The position numbers and the translations under genes are program-made. Positions 35,210 to 43,728 of a DNA stretch of 64,000 nt are shown here, piece by piece (position 1 is the first letter of the stretch; each line of letters begins with the position of its first letter). The notes below the pieces were generated by a model. The model did not search any database, was not told the DNA's origin, and saw nothing but the letters and a program-made list of their open reading frames with translations. Origin of the DNA: Site-B1 sp963722665 (GTDB taxonomy: Bacteria; Bacteroidota; Bacteroidia; Flavobacteriales; Flavobacteriaceae); the NCBI GenBank assembly GCA_963722665.1, contig CAVRNW010000039.1, positions 1 through 64,000 on the forward strand, read 5' to 3'.

Positions 35210-37315
35210 TTATGATATGGCGGCCAATATTCTTTCAGGAGTTATTGGCATACGATAGACCCTTGCACCACAAGCGTCAAAAATAGCATTGGCAATTGCT
35301 GCACCTACACAAATAATAGCGGGCTCCCCACCACCTTGTGGTTTGGCATCCATTTTATCGATGAAGACACATTCTATTTTTGGAGTTTTTGAAAATCTAG
35401 TAATTTCATAGCGATTAAAATTAGTGGTTTTCATTTCGCCTCCGTTAAACTCTATTTCTTCATATAAAGCATAACCTATACCCATAGTAATTCCTCCTTC
35501 AGTTTGTAAAGTAGCTCCATGTGGATTTACTACCTGACCCATATCCTGTGAACAAACGACTCTGATTGGCTGTACCTCTCCTGTTTCCTTATCAACAAAA
35601 ACTTCAGCAATCATTGCCACCAGAGTACCCGCATCTTGCCCGAGTGCAATACCATAGCCATATCCCGGTTGTTTTTGTTTGTCATAACCAAACGTTTGAG
35701 CAGCAAGTTGCAGTGTTGCAATCATTTCTTTATTTTCCAGATTATTCAATCGGAAATCTAACGGATTAATCCCGGCTGCATGTGCTACAACATCTATGTG
35801 AGATTCTCGTGCAAATGTGGTGGTGTTATTTCCCGGAGCTCTCCAGGCACCCGTTCCAAACGGATGAACACCTGATTGATTGAAAGATCGAATTCGTTTA
35901 TTTGGAATGGTATAAAACAATTCTGTACCTCTTGTTCCTGCGCAGTAAATATCAAAATCCCAAACTTTTAGTTTCCCCTTGTTATCAGTACCACCTGCAA
36001 CTTTTACTACAGCTGCAGTACGGAAATTATCATACATAAATTCTTCTTTCCGGCTCCATACCAATTGCACCGGTTTACCGCATAATTTTGCTATGGTAGC
36101 CACCTCTACGGATTGCTGGCTGTTTGATTTTCCACCAAAACCACCACCCAAAAATATTTGTTTGACATGGACTTTCTCTAAAGGCATCTGCATTGCTTTT
36201 GCGACAGAATCCCGGGTACCAAACGGACTTTGCGTAGAGGCCCAAATGGTAAGTTTATCTCCTTCAAAATAACAGGTAGCCACATGCGTTTCTATGGATG
36301 CATGTGCTTTATACCCATCGTGGTAGGTTGCTTCCCGGTAAATATTTGAAACCTCTTTACCTACTTGTATACTTCCTTCTTTTTGAAACACTTCGTTATC
36401 TTGAATAGTATCTTCCAAATATTGAAATATAGTTTCTTGATTTGCCTTAGCTGCCGGAGCATCCCAAGTTACCTGAACGCTATTAGCCGCTCGTTTCGAC
36501 ACTTCCGGATCGCTATGCACTACAGCTACAAGATTATCTTTTTCAACTAATTGTACTCCCGCAAAATCAGATAATTTTGAAGCATCGACTTTTACTTTCT
36601 TAGAACCAAATACTTCGGGTCTCACAATAGTTGCATGTACCATTCCGGGCAAAAGGATATCTGCTGAATATTTCGCTTTTCCTGTAACTTTTGCCTCTGC
36701 ATCCAAACTCCTGATAGGTTTGCCAATTAACTTGAAATCTTTGGCCTTTTTTAATTCAGGTTTCTTGGTCAAACTTCGAACAATCTTTTGGCCTTTGGTC
36801 AATTCTGCATACGTTACTTTTTTAGATGAATCATTCTTCACTGAAACTACCCCTTGTATTACCTGAAGTGAAGTCTTGTTCACACCAAAATGTTCTGCTG
36901 CAAGATCAAGTAATACCTCCCGTGCTTCTGCAGCAGCAGCTCTCAATACCGGATCTGTAAAACGTGTAGTTAGAGAACCCCAAGTACCCCTATCATAAGG
37001 ACACAATTCTGTATCGCCCATAATCATATCCACATCGTAAATTGAAACTTCCAATTCCTCTGCCACTACCTGTGCCAGTGATGTAATAATGCCTTGTCCC
37101 ATTTCAATTTTACCGGTAAAACAGTCTACTCTACCATCTTCTTTTACGCGCAAATAGGCATTAAAATCGAGTTCTTCAGGTGGCTGACCTTCTTGTGCAA
37201 AAAGGTAGCTAAAGGACATTTCACCCAAACAAAACACAACAACCACACCTCCACCTAAATTTTTTAAAAATCTTCTTCTGCTATATACAGCTTCATTATT
37301 AATAACTGATTTCAT
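35210..37315 (-). CDS. Molybdopterin-binding subunit of a periplasmic hydroxylase (IorB/aldehyde oxidoreductase type)
   Basis: 701 residues of the xanthine oxidase family large subunit, in the single-polypeptide form typical of isoquinoline 1-oxidoreductase beta. A Tat-like signal SRRRFLKNLGGGVVVVFCLG starts it. Motifs: EMGQGIITSLAQVVAEELEV, IRSLDAEAKVTGKAKYSADI, FLGGGFGGKSNSQQSVEVAT, GTGAWRAPGNNTTTFARES, and the C-terminal GGGEPAIICVGAAIANAIFD with the catalytic Glu. It follows the 2Fe-2S subunit by 11 bases. The substrate (aldehyde or N-heterocycle) is not predictable. No cytochrome subunit is adjacent. Confidence 0.88.
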   Translation of the reverse strand: MKSVINNEAVYSRRRFLKNLGGGVVVVFCLGEMSFSYLFAQEGQPPEELDFNAYLRVKEDGRVDCFTGKIEMGQGIITSLAQVVAEELEVSIYDVDMIMGDTELCPYDRGTWGSLTTRFTDPVLRAAAAEAREVLLDLAAEHFGVNKTSLQVIQGVVSVKNDSSKKVTYAELTKGQKIVRSLTKKPELKKAKDFKLIGKPIRSLDAEAKVTGKAKYSADILLPGMVHATIVRPEVFGSKKVKVDASKLSDFAGVQLVEKDNLVAVVHSDPEVSKRAANSVQVTWDAPAAKANQETIFQYLEDTIQDNEVFQKEGSIQVGKEVSNIYREATYHDGYKAHASIETHVATCYFEGDKLTIWASTQSPFGTRDSVAKAMQMPLEKVHVKQIFLGGGFGGKSNSQQSVEVATIAKLCGKPVQLVWSRKEEFMYDNFRTAAVVKVAGGTDNKGKLKVWDFDIYCAGTRGTELFYTIPNKRIRSFNQSGVHPFGTGAWRAPGNNTTTFARESHIDVVAHAAGINPLDFRLNNLENKEMIATLQLAAQTFGYDKQKQPGYGYGIALGQDAGTLVAMIAEVFVDKETGEVQPIRVVCSQDMGQVVNPHGATLQTEGGITMGIGYALYEEIEFNGGEMKTTNFNRYEITRFSKTPKIECVFIDKMDAKPQGGGEPAIICVGAAIANAIFDACGARVYRMPITPERILAAIS

Positions 37316-37326
37316 AATTTTTCTTT

Positions 37327-37791
37327 TTAAAGCATTTCTTTACCTGCTGATTGAATAGCATCTACAATACGATTATAAGCACCACATCTGCATAGATTGG
37401 TTTCCATTCCTGCTATAATTTTTTCCCGACTAGCATTTGGATTTTGCAACAGAAAACCATAGGCATTCATGATCATTCCAGAAGTGCAAAAACCACATTG
37501 CAAGGCATCATGAGAAATAAATGCTGTCTGAAGCGGGTGCAATTCTCCTTCGGTACTTAATCCTTCTATCGATATAATTTCTTTTCCTTCTACATCCTCT
37601 GCTAGTGTCATACAAGATCGCACAGGTTCTTTATCGATAAGTACTGTGCACGCACCACATTCTCCAATGCCACAGCCATATTTTGTGCCTGTTTGCTCCA
37701 AATATGATCTAATTATAGTTAATAAAGACTCTTGGCCTTCCACTTCTAAAGAAATAGACTTGCCATTTAGAGTAAAATTAATCTGTTTCAT
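37327..37791 (-). CDS. 2Fe-2S subunit of the molybdopterin hydroxylase
   Basis: 154 residues with both iron-sulfur clusters: plant-type KYGCGIGECGACTVLIDKEP with RSC after it, and the helical C-terminal cluster LQCGFCTSGMIMNAYG and NLCRCGAYNRIVDA. It passes electrons from the molybdenum cofactor subunit encoded directly downstream. It lacks a signal peptide, as expected for a subunit exported with its Tat-bearing partner. First gene of a two-gene unit. Confidence 0.92.
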   Translation of the reverse strand: MKQINFTLNGKSISLEVEGQESLLTIIRSYLEQTGTKYGCGIGECGACTVLIDKEPVRSCMTLAEDVEGKEIISIEGLSTEGELHPLQTAFISHDALQCGFCTSGMIMNAYGFLLQNPNASREKIIAGMETNLCRCGAYNRIVDAIQSAGKEML

Positions 37792-37867
37792 CTTTTACTA
37801 TTTTTAATTTGTTAGATTGAATTTGCTTTTTTCAACCTGTAAAAACCCTCATCAATTTAAGAAATAA

Positions 37868-38178
37868 ATGTCAAATCCTGATGTATCTCCTGTTAAATTA
37901 TATCTCGGTAAAAGTGCACTCAGATTTGGAAAACTAAGTTCTGTGAAAATCAAGAAACAAAGAAAAGAAACTTTAGTTGATGACCATACCTCTGCCGGGG
38001 AAGAACTTGCAAAATCATTAACTTCAAAAAATCGATTGTTTTATTTGTCAGCTGTTTACAAGAAGATCTGCATATTTCAGTTTTACCACAAGTTACCATC
38101 GATCTGGATAAAACTTTAATTACAATACCTGTTGTTGGAGGTGCAGATGCCTTTAAAAAAGCAATTGAAGAAAACTAA
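37868..38178 (+). pseudogene. Remnant of a second Xaa-Pro dipeptidyl-peptidase
   Basis: Matches the C-terminal part of the gene at 33142-34980: SNPDVSPVKLYLGKSALRFG, EELAKSLTSKNRLFYLSAV, then one base is lost (about 38055), and after VTIDLDKT the match jumps to the very end, ITIPVVGGADAF, stop at 38178. About 300 bases are missing between AC(T/C)ATT(A/G)ATCTGG sequences that occur at both break points in the intact gene. So a former tandem paralogue has decayed by truncation, a frameshift and a deletion at short homology. No start region or active site remains. Confidence 0.88.
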
Positions 38179-38307
38179 ATTCTGAAAATTGCAGCCTATA
38201 AGTAACCAGGCAAAAGAAAATAAATTTATTGGATTTTTGACTTCTAGGAAGTTTGAAAAAAAAATTTATATTTAATAAAATAAATTAACCTAAAAAAACA
38301 AATATTT

Positions 38308-38844
38308 ATGAAACCAACTTTTAAATTAGTCGCCTTTGCCTTTGTATTGTTTGCTACAATTTCCTGTAATCAAGGTAAAGATCCTGAAGCTGCCAAAATG
38401 GAAGCAGAAAAAATGGCATTGGAAAACAAAATGATAGAAAATAACAAAACAATGTTTAAAGCCTGGAACGAAGGCAATCCGGGTTTACTGGATGACATCA
38501 CGGTTGAAAATTTTACGAGATATCAAAATGGTGAATTGACTGGCAATGACCGAGCAAGTTATGCCGAATTAATGAAAACATTTCAAACCGCCTTACCAGA
38601 TATTAATTTCACTTATGATATTGTTGTCGAAGGAAATAAAACTTACACTAAGTGGTCGGCAAAAGGAACAGCCACAGGTATGTTTGGAGATATTAACCCT
38701 ACAAATGAAATAAGTGAAACACATGGATTTACTATATTGACTTTTAATGAAGACGGTCTTGCCACAGTAGAAGAAGCCTATATGGATCCAATGACCTATT
38801 TAAAACCTTGGGGCTATACTATGGTTCCACCGGCATCAGAATAA
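38308..38844 (+). CDS. SnoaL-like (ester cyclase family) lipoprotein
   Basis: 178 residues. Lipoprotein signal MKPTFKLVAFAFVLFATISC (Cys20), a helical linker (EAAKMEAEKMALENKMIENN) and a SnoaL/NTF2-like cone fold: MFKAWNEGNPGLLDDITVEN, FTYDIVVEGNKTYTKWSAKG, ISETHGFTILTFNEDGLATV. Such proteins may be cyclases, isomerases or simple ligand binders; catalytic residues cannot be assigned. Followed by a terminator. Confidence 0.82.
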   Translation: MKPTFKLVAFAFVLFATISCNQGKDPEAAKMEAEKMALENKMIENNKTMFKAWNEGNPGLLDDITVENFTRYQNGELTGNDRASYAELMKTFQTALPDINFTYDIVVEGNKTYTKWSAKGTATGMFGDINPTNEISETHGFTILTFNEDGLATVEEAYMDPMTYLKPWGYTMVPPASE

Positions 38845-38873
38845 AACAGGTAATAGATTTATATGATTTTAAT

Positions 38874-38903
38874 AAAAAAGGCTTCAAAATTGAAGCCTTT
38901 TTT
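38874..38903. terminator. Bidirectional terminator
   Basis: AAAAAAGGCTTCAA and TTGAAGCCTTTTTT arms: perfect stem with flanking A and T runs, between the SnoaL gene and the convergent outer-membrane gene. Confidence 0.9.
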
Positions 38904-38920
38904 GATTACTAAAGTTTTAT

Positions 38921-39997
38921 TTAATCCATATCAAATCGTAAACCCAGTGAGATATTATTCTGGTCGATGACCTGATCATTAAAGATTGGAGACAAGTCGT
39001 ATTTAACGTACAATGCAATGTCATCAAAAGCAACATAACCACTCAAGCCGTAAACCAAATCACTGGTGTTATAGCTTCGTTTTAGTTTGTCTTTAACTCG
39101 ATTCCCATCAATCTCGTATTTTAATTTTTGTCTTGTCCCAATATTAAAACCGGCATAACCACCCAATCCTACTTTAAACTGATTGCTTGTGGTATACCTG
39201 AAATAAGTGTCCTTTTCTATTTTTTTGGATGGCCCGAATTCAAAATGAACCGGAAATACCAGATTGGTAATAGTGAGTTTGGACTTTTTAAGATCGGTTG
39301 GAAATTCGTCTAGATATGTTAAGTCATTATCCTGCACAAAATATTGATTGTCCTTAGGTTTCAGACCATTCATTTGAAAAGAAAAACCATATTTTAATCT
39401 TAAAAAATTTGAATTATCAAAGACTCTTGTTTTCCAGGCCCATCCAATTTCAAAAAATCGGGAGCCGCCAAATTTATAAGGAGAATCATCTAACTTTTCT
39501 CCTTCTATTAACGCATTGTTTAATCCGAAAGCCAATACCAGGTCGTTGGTCGTACGTCTGTCGTACTTTCTTGGCTTATCATCTTCTTCGTTACCAATAA
39601 AAATAAAATCTTCACTCGTATCATCACCACTGCCTATTCTAATGTAATTAATACCACCACCATTAGCGTATACGTCATAGCCATCTTCATTACGCTTTAT
39701 CAATTCAATTTGGTTATCGATAATAGCAATTCTATTTTCTATATTTAAAGCTCTTTTCTCGGCATGCTTCTTTTTTAACGCTTCTGCTTCTTCCTGAGTA
39801 ATTTCACCTTTTTCTAAACGTAGGTTAATCCCTTCTACTTCAGTTTTTAGAAGTTCTCGTTCACTGGTTTTGATAGTTTCTTTTTTTTCTTCCAGCAACT
39901 TGATATTATCTTGGTTTACTGTTGTTTCTTGTGCATTTGCGATCTGTACACTTAAACTTAACATGATGAGTGCCAAATACTTAGTAATTGTTTGCAT
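38921..39997 (-). CDS. Outer-membrane barrel protein with periplasmic coiled coil
   Basis: 358 residues from the ATG at 39997 (MQTITKYLALIMLSLSVQIA signal peptide; a 16-codon longer frame precedes it). A charged coiled coil covers about residues 25-95 (LLEEKKETIKTSERELLKTE, ITQEEAEALKKKHAEKRALN), followed by an outer-membrane barrel-like region with alternating strands: RFFEIGWAWKTRVFD, FLRLKYGFSFQMNG, FPVHFEFGPSKK, FKVGLGGYAGFNIG, LVYGLSGYVAFDDI, and a last strand ISLGLRFDMD. Function unknown. It is downstream of an ECF sigma factor and a membrane protein on the same strand, so may be their target. Confidence 0.72.
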   Translation of the reverse strand: MQTITKYLALIMLSLSVQIANAQETTVNQDNIKLLEEKKETIKTSERELLKTEVEGINLRLEKGEITQEEAEALKKKHAEKRALNIENRIAIIDNQIELIKRNEDGYDVYANGGGINYIRIGSGDDTSEDFIFIGNEEDDKPRKYDRRTTNDLVLAFGLNNALIEGEKLDDSPYKFGGSRFFEIGWAWKTRVFDNSNFLRLKYGFSFQMNGLKPKDNQYFVQDNDLTYLDEFPTDLKKSKLTITNLVFPVHFEFGPSKKIEKDTYFRYTTSNQFKVGLGGYAGFNIGTRQKLKYEIDGNRVKDKLKRSYNTSDLVYGLSGYVAFDDIALYVKYDLSPIFNDQVIDQNNISLGLRFDMD

Positions 39998-40025
39998 AAT
40001 TGTTTGTTTTTTAATTGATGATATA

Positions 40026-40795
40026 TTAATCGTTACGTTCTGCAACTACTGTTTTAACTACATTGTAACCGGATATTAGTGTCTTAAATACTTTATCCCT
40101 AAACGATTGATCCAAAGCTGTTTCCACATCCTGGAGCAGGGAATTAGCATCAACTGTTTTAGTGTTTTCTCTATTAATTGTATTTGCAAATAAATCTTTC
40201 TGTGCACTTTCAAGAAGGGATTCTATTTCAGAATCGATACCCTTATTATCATTTTTTTCAAGTTTAACATTCTGAACTAGCGCCTCATTATTTTCCTGTT
40301 GCGTCGAAATAATCTCTGAATCATTTAATTTTTTAATTTTATCTTTAGATTCTGCTTTACTGATGTTTACCAAAACTTCCTTATTAGATTTATAGTTATT
40401 TTTCTTTTTGACATTGACAGATTTTTTGGTTACATCTTTAGCAGTTGTTATTGCCTCTTCTATATCAACTTCCTTGTTGGCTAAGGCGTCATTCCTGTTA
40501 TTTTCAATTATTACAGGTAGTGTTTCATTTATTTCTGTCGAATCAATAACAGGTGTTTCTACAAGTGTTGGTAAAACAGTTTGATCTTCACCAGATTTAA
40601 AAAATAGTGATGTTACTAAAAAAACACCTACTAAGCTAGCTGCTATCCCAAGCCACCAAGCCAATTTATACTTTGACCTAGCTTCCTGAGCATCAAGTTT
40701 TTCAGACAACCTGTTCCATGCATTATCAGATGGTTGGATGGTTCTTTTTTCAAGCTTGTCTTTTATATGTTGTCCTCAAATTTATTTGGTGCCAT
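40026..40795 (-). CDS. Putative anti-sigma or sigma-associated membrane protein (frameshift near start)
   Basis: About 255 residues when joined: MAPNKFEDNI from the ATG at 40793-40795, then after a two-base TA duplication (or one base lost) KDKLEKRTIQPSDNAWNRLS and EKLDAQEARSKYKLAWWLGI. One membrane helix (LAWWLGIAASLVGVFLVTSL) separates a short cytoplasmic N-terminus from a long, low-complexity periplasmic part rich in Asn, Lys and Glu (VKKKNNYKSNKEVLVNISKA). The start overlaps the sigma factor gene by 14 bases. The layout is that of anti-sigma factors with a short helical N-terminus, but no zinc motif is present, so the role is inferred from context. Confidence 0.65.
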
Positions 40796-41372
40796 AGCTT
40801 GTTTTGTTTAATTCTTTTATTTTTTGTTGAAGCATTTTTCGTGCTTTAAATAATTGTGATTTAGAAGTGCCCGGGGATATTTCCAGTAATTCAGCAATTT
40901 CATTGTGCTTATATCCCTCAATAGCATACATTATAAAAACCATTCTGTAGCCTTCCGGCAGGGCGTCAATAAGCTGTTGAATTTCGTCAAGGTCTAATTC
41001 TGTGTCAATAAAACTTTCATAGTTTTTATTGACATCAACTTCATTTAAGGAAAATTCTATCTTCTTTTGACGTCTTAAAAATGAAATGGACTCCCTTACC
41101 ATAATCCGTCGTATCCAACCCTCAAAACTGCCTTCACTTTTAAAGCTGTTCAAATTAGAAAACACCTTAAAGAACCCTTGCAGCATAACGTCTTCGGCAT
41201 ACTGCAGATCGTTGATGTAATATCTGCAAACACTAAGCATTTTGGGAGAAAACATATTGAATAGCAAACATTGAGCTTCGCGATCTTTATTTAAAGCTTT
41301 TTTTATAAGCTTGTCTTCGTCCCGATGGTTATTGGGATTATACAGTTGAATTACTTTCAAAAGCGAGTTCAT
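40782..41372 (-). CDS. ECF-type RNA polymerase sigma factor
   Basis: 196 residues. Region 2: ALNKDREAQCLLFNMFSPKM, YINDLQYAEDVMLQGFFKVF, FEGWIRRIMVRESISFLRRQ. Region 4: QQLIDALPEGYRMVFIMYAI, EGYKHNEIAELLEISPGTSK, SQLFKARKMLQQ. Codons near the N-terminus (PNNHRDE) fall in a TCCCGAT-type palindrome, so this end may be repeat-derived. Overlap with the downstream membrane protein supports a sigma/anti-sigma pair with a downstream outer-membrane protein as candidate regulon member. Confidence 0.92.
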   Translation of the reverse strand: MNSLLKVIQLYNPNNHRDEDKLIKKALNKDREAQCLLFNMFSPKMLSVCRYYINDLQYAEDVMLQGFFKVFSNLNSFKSEGSFEGWIRRIMVRESISFLRRQKKIEFSLNEVDVNKNYESFIDTELDLDEIQQLIDALPEGYRMVFIMYAIEGYKHNEIAELLEISPGTSKSQLFKARKMLQQKIKELNKTSYGTK

Positions 41373-41427
41373 TTGGTCTTATATTTATATAGACGCAAAA
41401 ATTAGGCAAAAGGTTGCCTGCAGGAAA

Positions 41428-42405
41428 TTATTTTTTTCTTTCAATCACATAATTGACCATGATCTCCAAGGAATTCTTGTAGTCGGAATCAGGAAAACTC
41501 TTTAACATCAATAATGCTTCCTGTTGAAATTCTTCCATTTTTTTAATGGCATAAGTCAATCCACCATTCTTTTTTACAAAGGCAATGACCTCTTTAACCC
41601 GTTTAGAATCTTTATTGTAGTTTTTTATTGAATTGATCAACCAGGATTTATTTTCTTTTGACACATTATTAAGAACATAAATTAAGGGCAAGGTCATTTT
41701 TTGTTCCTTAATATCAATTCCGGTTGGTTTGCCAATTTGTTCCTTCCCGTAGTCAAACAGATCATCCTTAATTTGAAAGGCCATTCCAATGAGTTCACCA
41801 AACTTCCTCATGGATTCAACCTCGGGCGAATTAGGCTTAACCGAAGCTGCTCCCAAACTACAGCAGGCAGCAATAAGCGTAGCTGTTTTTTGTCGGATTA
41901 TTTCATAGTAAACCGCTTCCGTTATATCCAATTTTCGAGCCTTTTCAATTTGAAGAAGCTCACCTTCACTCATCTCCCTTACTGCTACAGAAATTATTTT
42001 AAGCAGATCAAAATCGTTATTATCTATCGATAGAAGTAGTCCTTTTGATAACAAATAATCACCTACCAAAACTGCGATCTTATTCTTCCAAAGGGCATTG
42101 ATCGAGAAAAAACCACGTCTCCTGTTACTATCATCCACTACGTCATCATGCACCAAGGTTGCGGTATGGATCAGTTCGATCACAGAAGCTCCCCGATAGG
42201 TACGTTCGCTTATTTCACCATTGGAAACCATTTTCGCAACCAGGAATACGAACATAGGTCTCATTTGCTTGCCTTTTCTATTTACCAAATAGTGGGTAAT
42301 TCTATTGAGCAAAGCCACCTTACTGGACATGGACAATTGGAACTTTTGCTCAAAAAGTTCCATTTCAAAGGCTATAGGCTGCTTTATTTGCTCAACAATT
42401 TTCAT
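41428..42405 (-). CDS. Trans-polyprenyl diphosphate synthase
   Basis: Builds the long prenyl chain of menaquinone or a related carrier. 325 residues with GKQMRPMFVFLVAKM, first Asp-rich motif LVHDDVVDDSNRRRGF, KTATLIAACCSLGAASVK and second motif FQIKDDLFDYGKEQIGKPTG. The small residues before the first motif fit a long-chain (octaprenyl-type) rather than farnesyl enzyme, but the chain length is not certain. Monocistronic. Confidence 0.9.
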   Translation of the reverse strand: MKIVEQIKQPIAFEMELFEQKFQLSMSSKVALLNRITHYLVNRKGKQMRPMFVFLVAKMVSNGEISERTYRGASVIELIHTATLVHDDVVDDSNRRRGFFSINALWKNKIAVLVGDYLLSKGLLLSIDNNDFDLLKIISVAVREMSEGELLQIEKARKLDITEAVYYEIIRQKTATLIAACCSLGAASVKPNSPEVESMRKFGELIGMAFQIKDDLFDYGKEQIGKPTGIDIKEQKMTLPLIYVLNNVSKENKSWLINSIKNYNKDSKRVKEVIAFVKKNGGLTYAIKKMEEFQQEALLMLKSFPDSDYKNSLEIMVNYVIERKK

Positions 42406-42446
42406 CTAAAATCAAAGGTAAAAAATTAAATCATACAAAATATTTG

Positions 42447-42454
42447 TATATTTG
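42447..42454 (+). promoter_or_regulatory. -7 promoter element (TATATTTG)
   Basis: Perfect TAnnTTTG 19 bases before the ATG of the broken T9SS-substrate gene, so the promoter is still recognisable. Confidence 0.6.
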
Positions 42455-42473
42455 TGCCCTTAAACACCTCAAA

Positions 42474-43726
42474 ATGAAAAATATATCTACTTTACTTATA
42501 GGTTTACTTTTTATAAATTTCAATCTAAATGCTCAAAATATCTGTGCAAACTGCTGTAATAATTACAGTTGGAACTCATACAGTTTCTGGAATATTTCCA
42601 GGAGGCCCGCCACCTGTTCCCAATTGTGCCGCTAATTATGGAGTAGCAACTTCCGGAGCAGCATGGTATCATTATCACAGCAGGAGTTGATGGCGTGGCT
42701 ACAGTATCAAGGATTTACCGGAAAATGGCAATACGGATACAAGATTAACTGTTTACACAGGAAGATGTAGAAGTTTGGTCTTGTTTAGCCGGAAATGATG
42801 ACATTGATGGATCTGGACCAATAAAAACTCTCGAAGTTTCTTTTCCGGTATCTAATGGTTCAACTTCTATTACATTGCATGGGATAATCCGTTGGGCCCC
42901 TTCTTGGTTTGATTTTACCTTAACTGAAACAGCAGTAAATTGTGCTCAATGGCACTTTACCAATTAATGAAGATTTTGATGACCTGACTCTTTTGTGGCA
43001 TGTTTAGACTGAAAGATGTTGATACCAATAGTACGATTTTAAACAGATCGTTGTTTTTGATGGATGGGGATGGAACACCGATGAAGACTTTGCTTCAAAT
43101 GGTTCAACTCAAATAATGCCAAGGATGATTGGTTATTTTCTACTCCGTTAATTTGACATTTTGGTACATGAATTACAATATAATGTTTAAATATAATGGC
43201 GCTGCTGGCACATTTCGGCCAATGAGAATCTTGATGTTTTCTTAATGGATGGACCTTCATCTGGATCATTCTTCTTAACAACTTTGTTTACTGATGACAG
43301 GAATTATTTAAAAATGGGACAAATGCAGCAGGCAGAAAGCATGGCACAATTCAGATCAGTTTCTTATACTTCTACAGCTTCGGGAACCTATTATTTGGCA
43401 TTTAATGCTACATCTCCAGTCGAATACCGGTTCCTTGTTATTGTTTGATTATTCTGTTACAGATAATACACTTGGGGTTTCAGAGTATAATCTGGAAGGT
43501 ATCACGAACATCTTTGATAAACGGACAGATGTTCTTAACAATTAATTCAAGCAATATACCTCTTGATACCGTTGAAATTTATGATATCCTTGGGCAAAAA
43601 GTCTTGAGCCGACAATTATCTAAACCGGTTGAAAAAATAGATCTTTCAAATTTGTTAGATGGTATTTACATTATAAGAGTTTCGTCAACAAAAACCACTG
43701 TGACAACTAAGTTATTAAAACAATAA
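42474..43726 (+). pseudogene. T9SS-secreted protein with choice-of-anchor domain, multiply frameshifted
   Basis: Starts with a good signal peptide (MKNISTLLIGLLFINFNLNA) and ends with a type A T9SS sorting domain: IPLDTVEIYDILGQKVLSRQ, PVEKIDLSNLLDGIYIIRVS, TKLLKQ. Between them no frame stays open, yet pieces of one protein appear in all three: HTVSG, PPVPNCAANYGVATSGAAWY, DGVATVS, NTDTRLTVYTG, SLVCLAGNDDIDG, WDNPLGP, then a choice-of-anchor J-like block with DFDDLT, DEDFASNGS and SGSFFLTT. At least eight indels are needed. It is either a true pseudogene or a locally bad stretch of sequence; neighbours on both sides read cleanly. Confidence 0.8.
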
Positions 43727-43728
43727 AT

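Noticed and set aside
35210..37791. Molybdopterin genes as a mobile island
   Set aside because: No integrase, terminal repeats or obvious composition change; only the flanking peptidase remnant is unusual.
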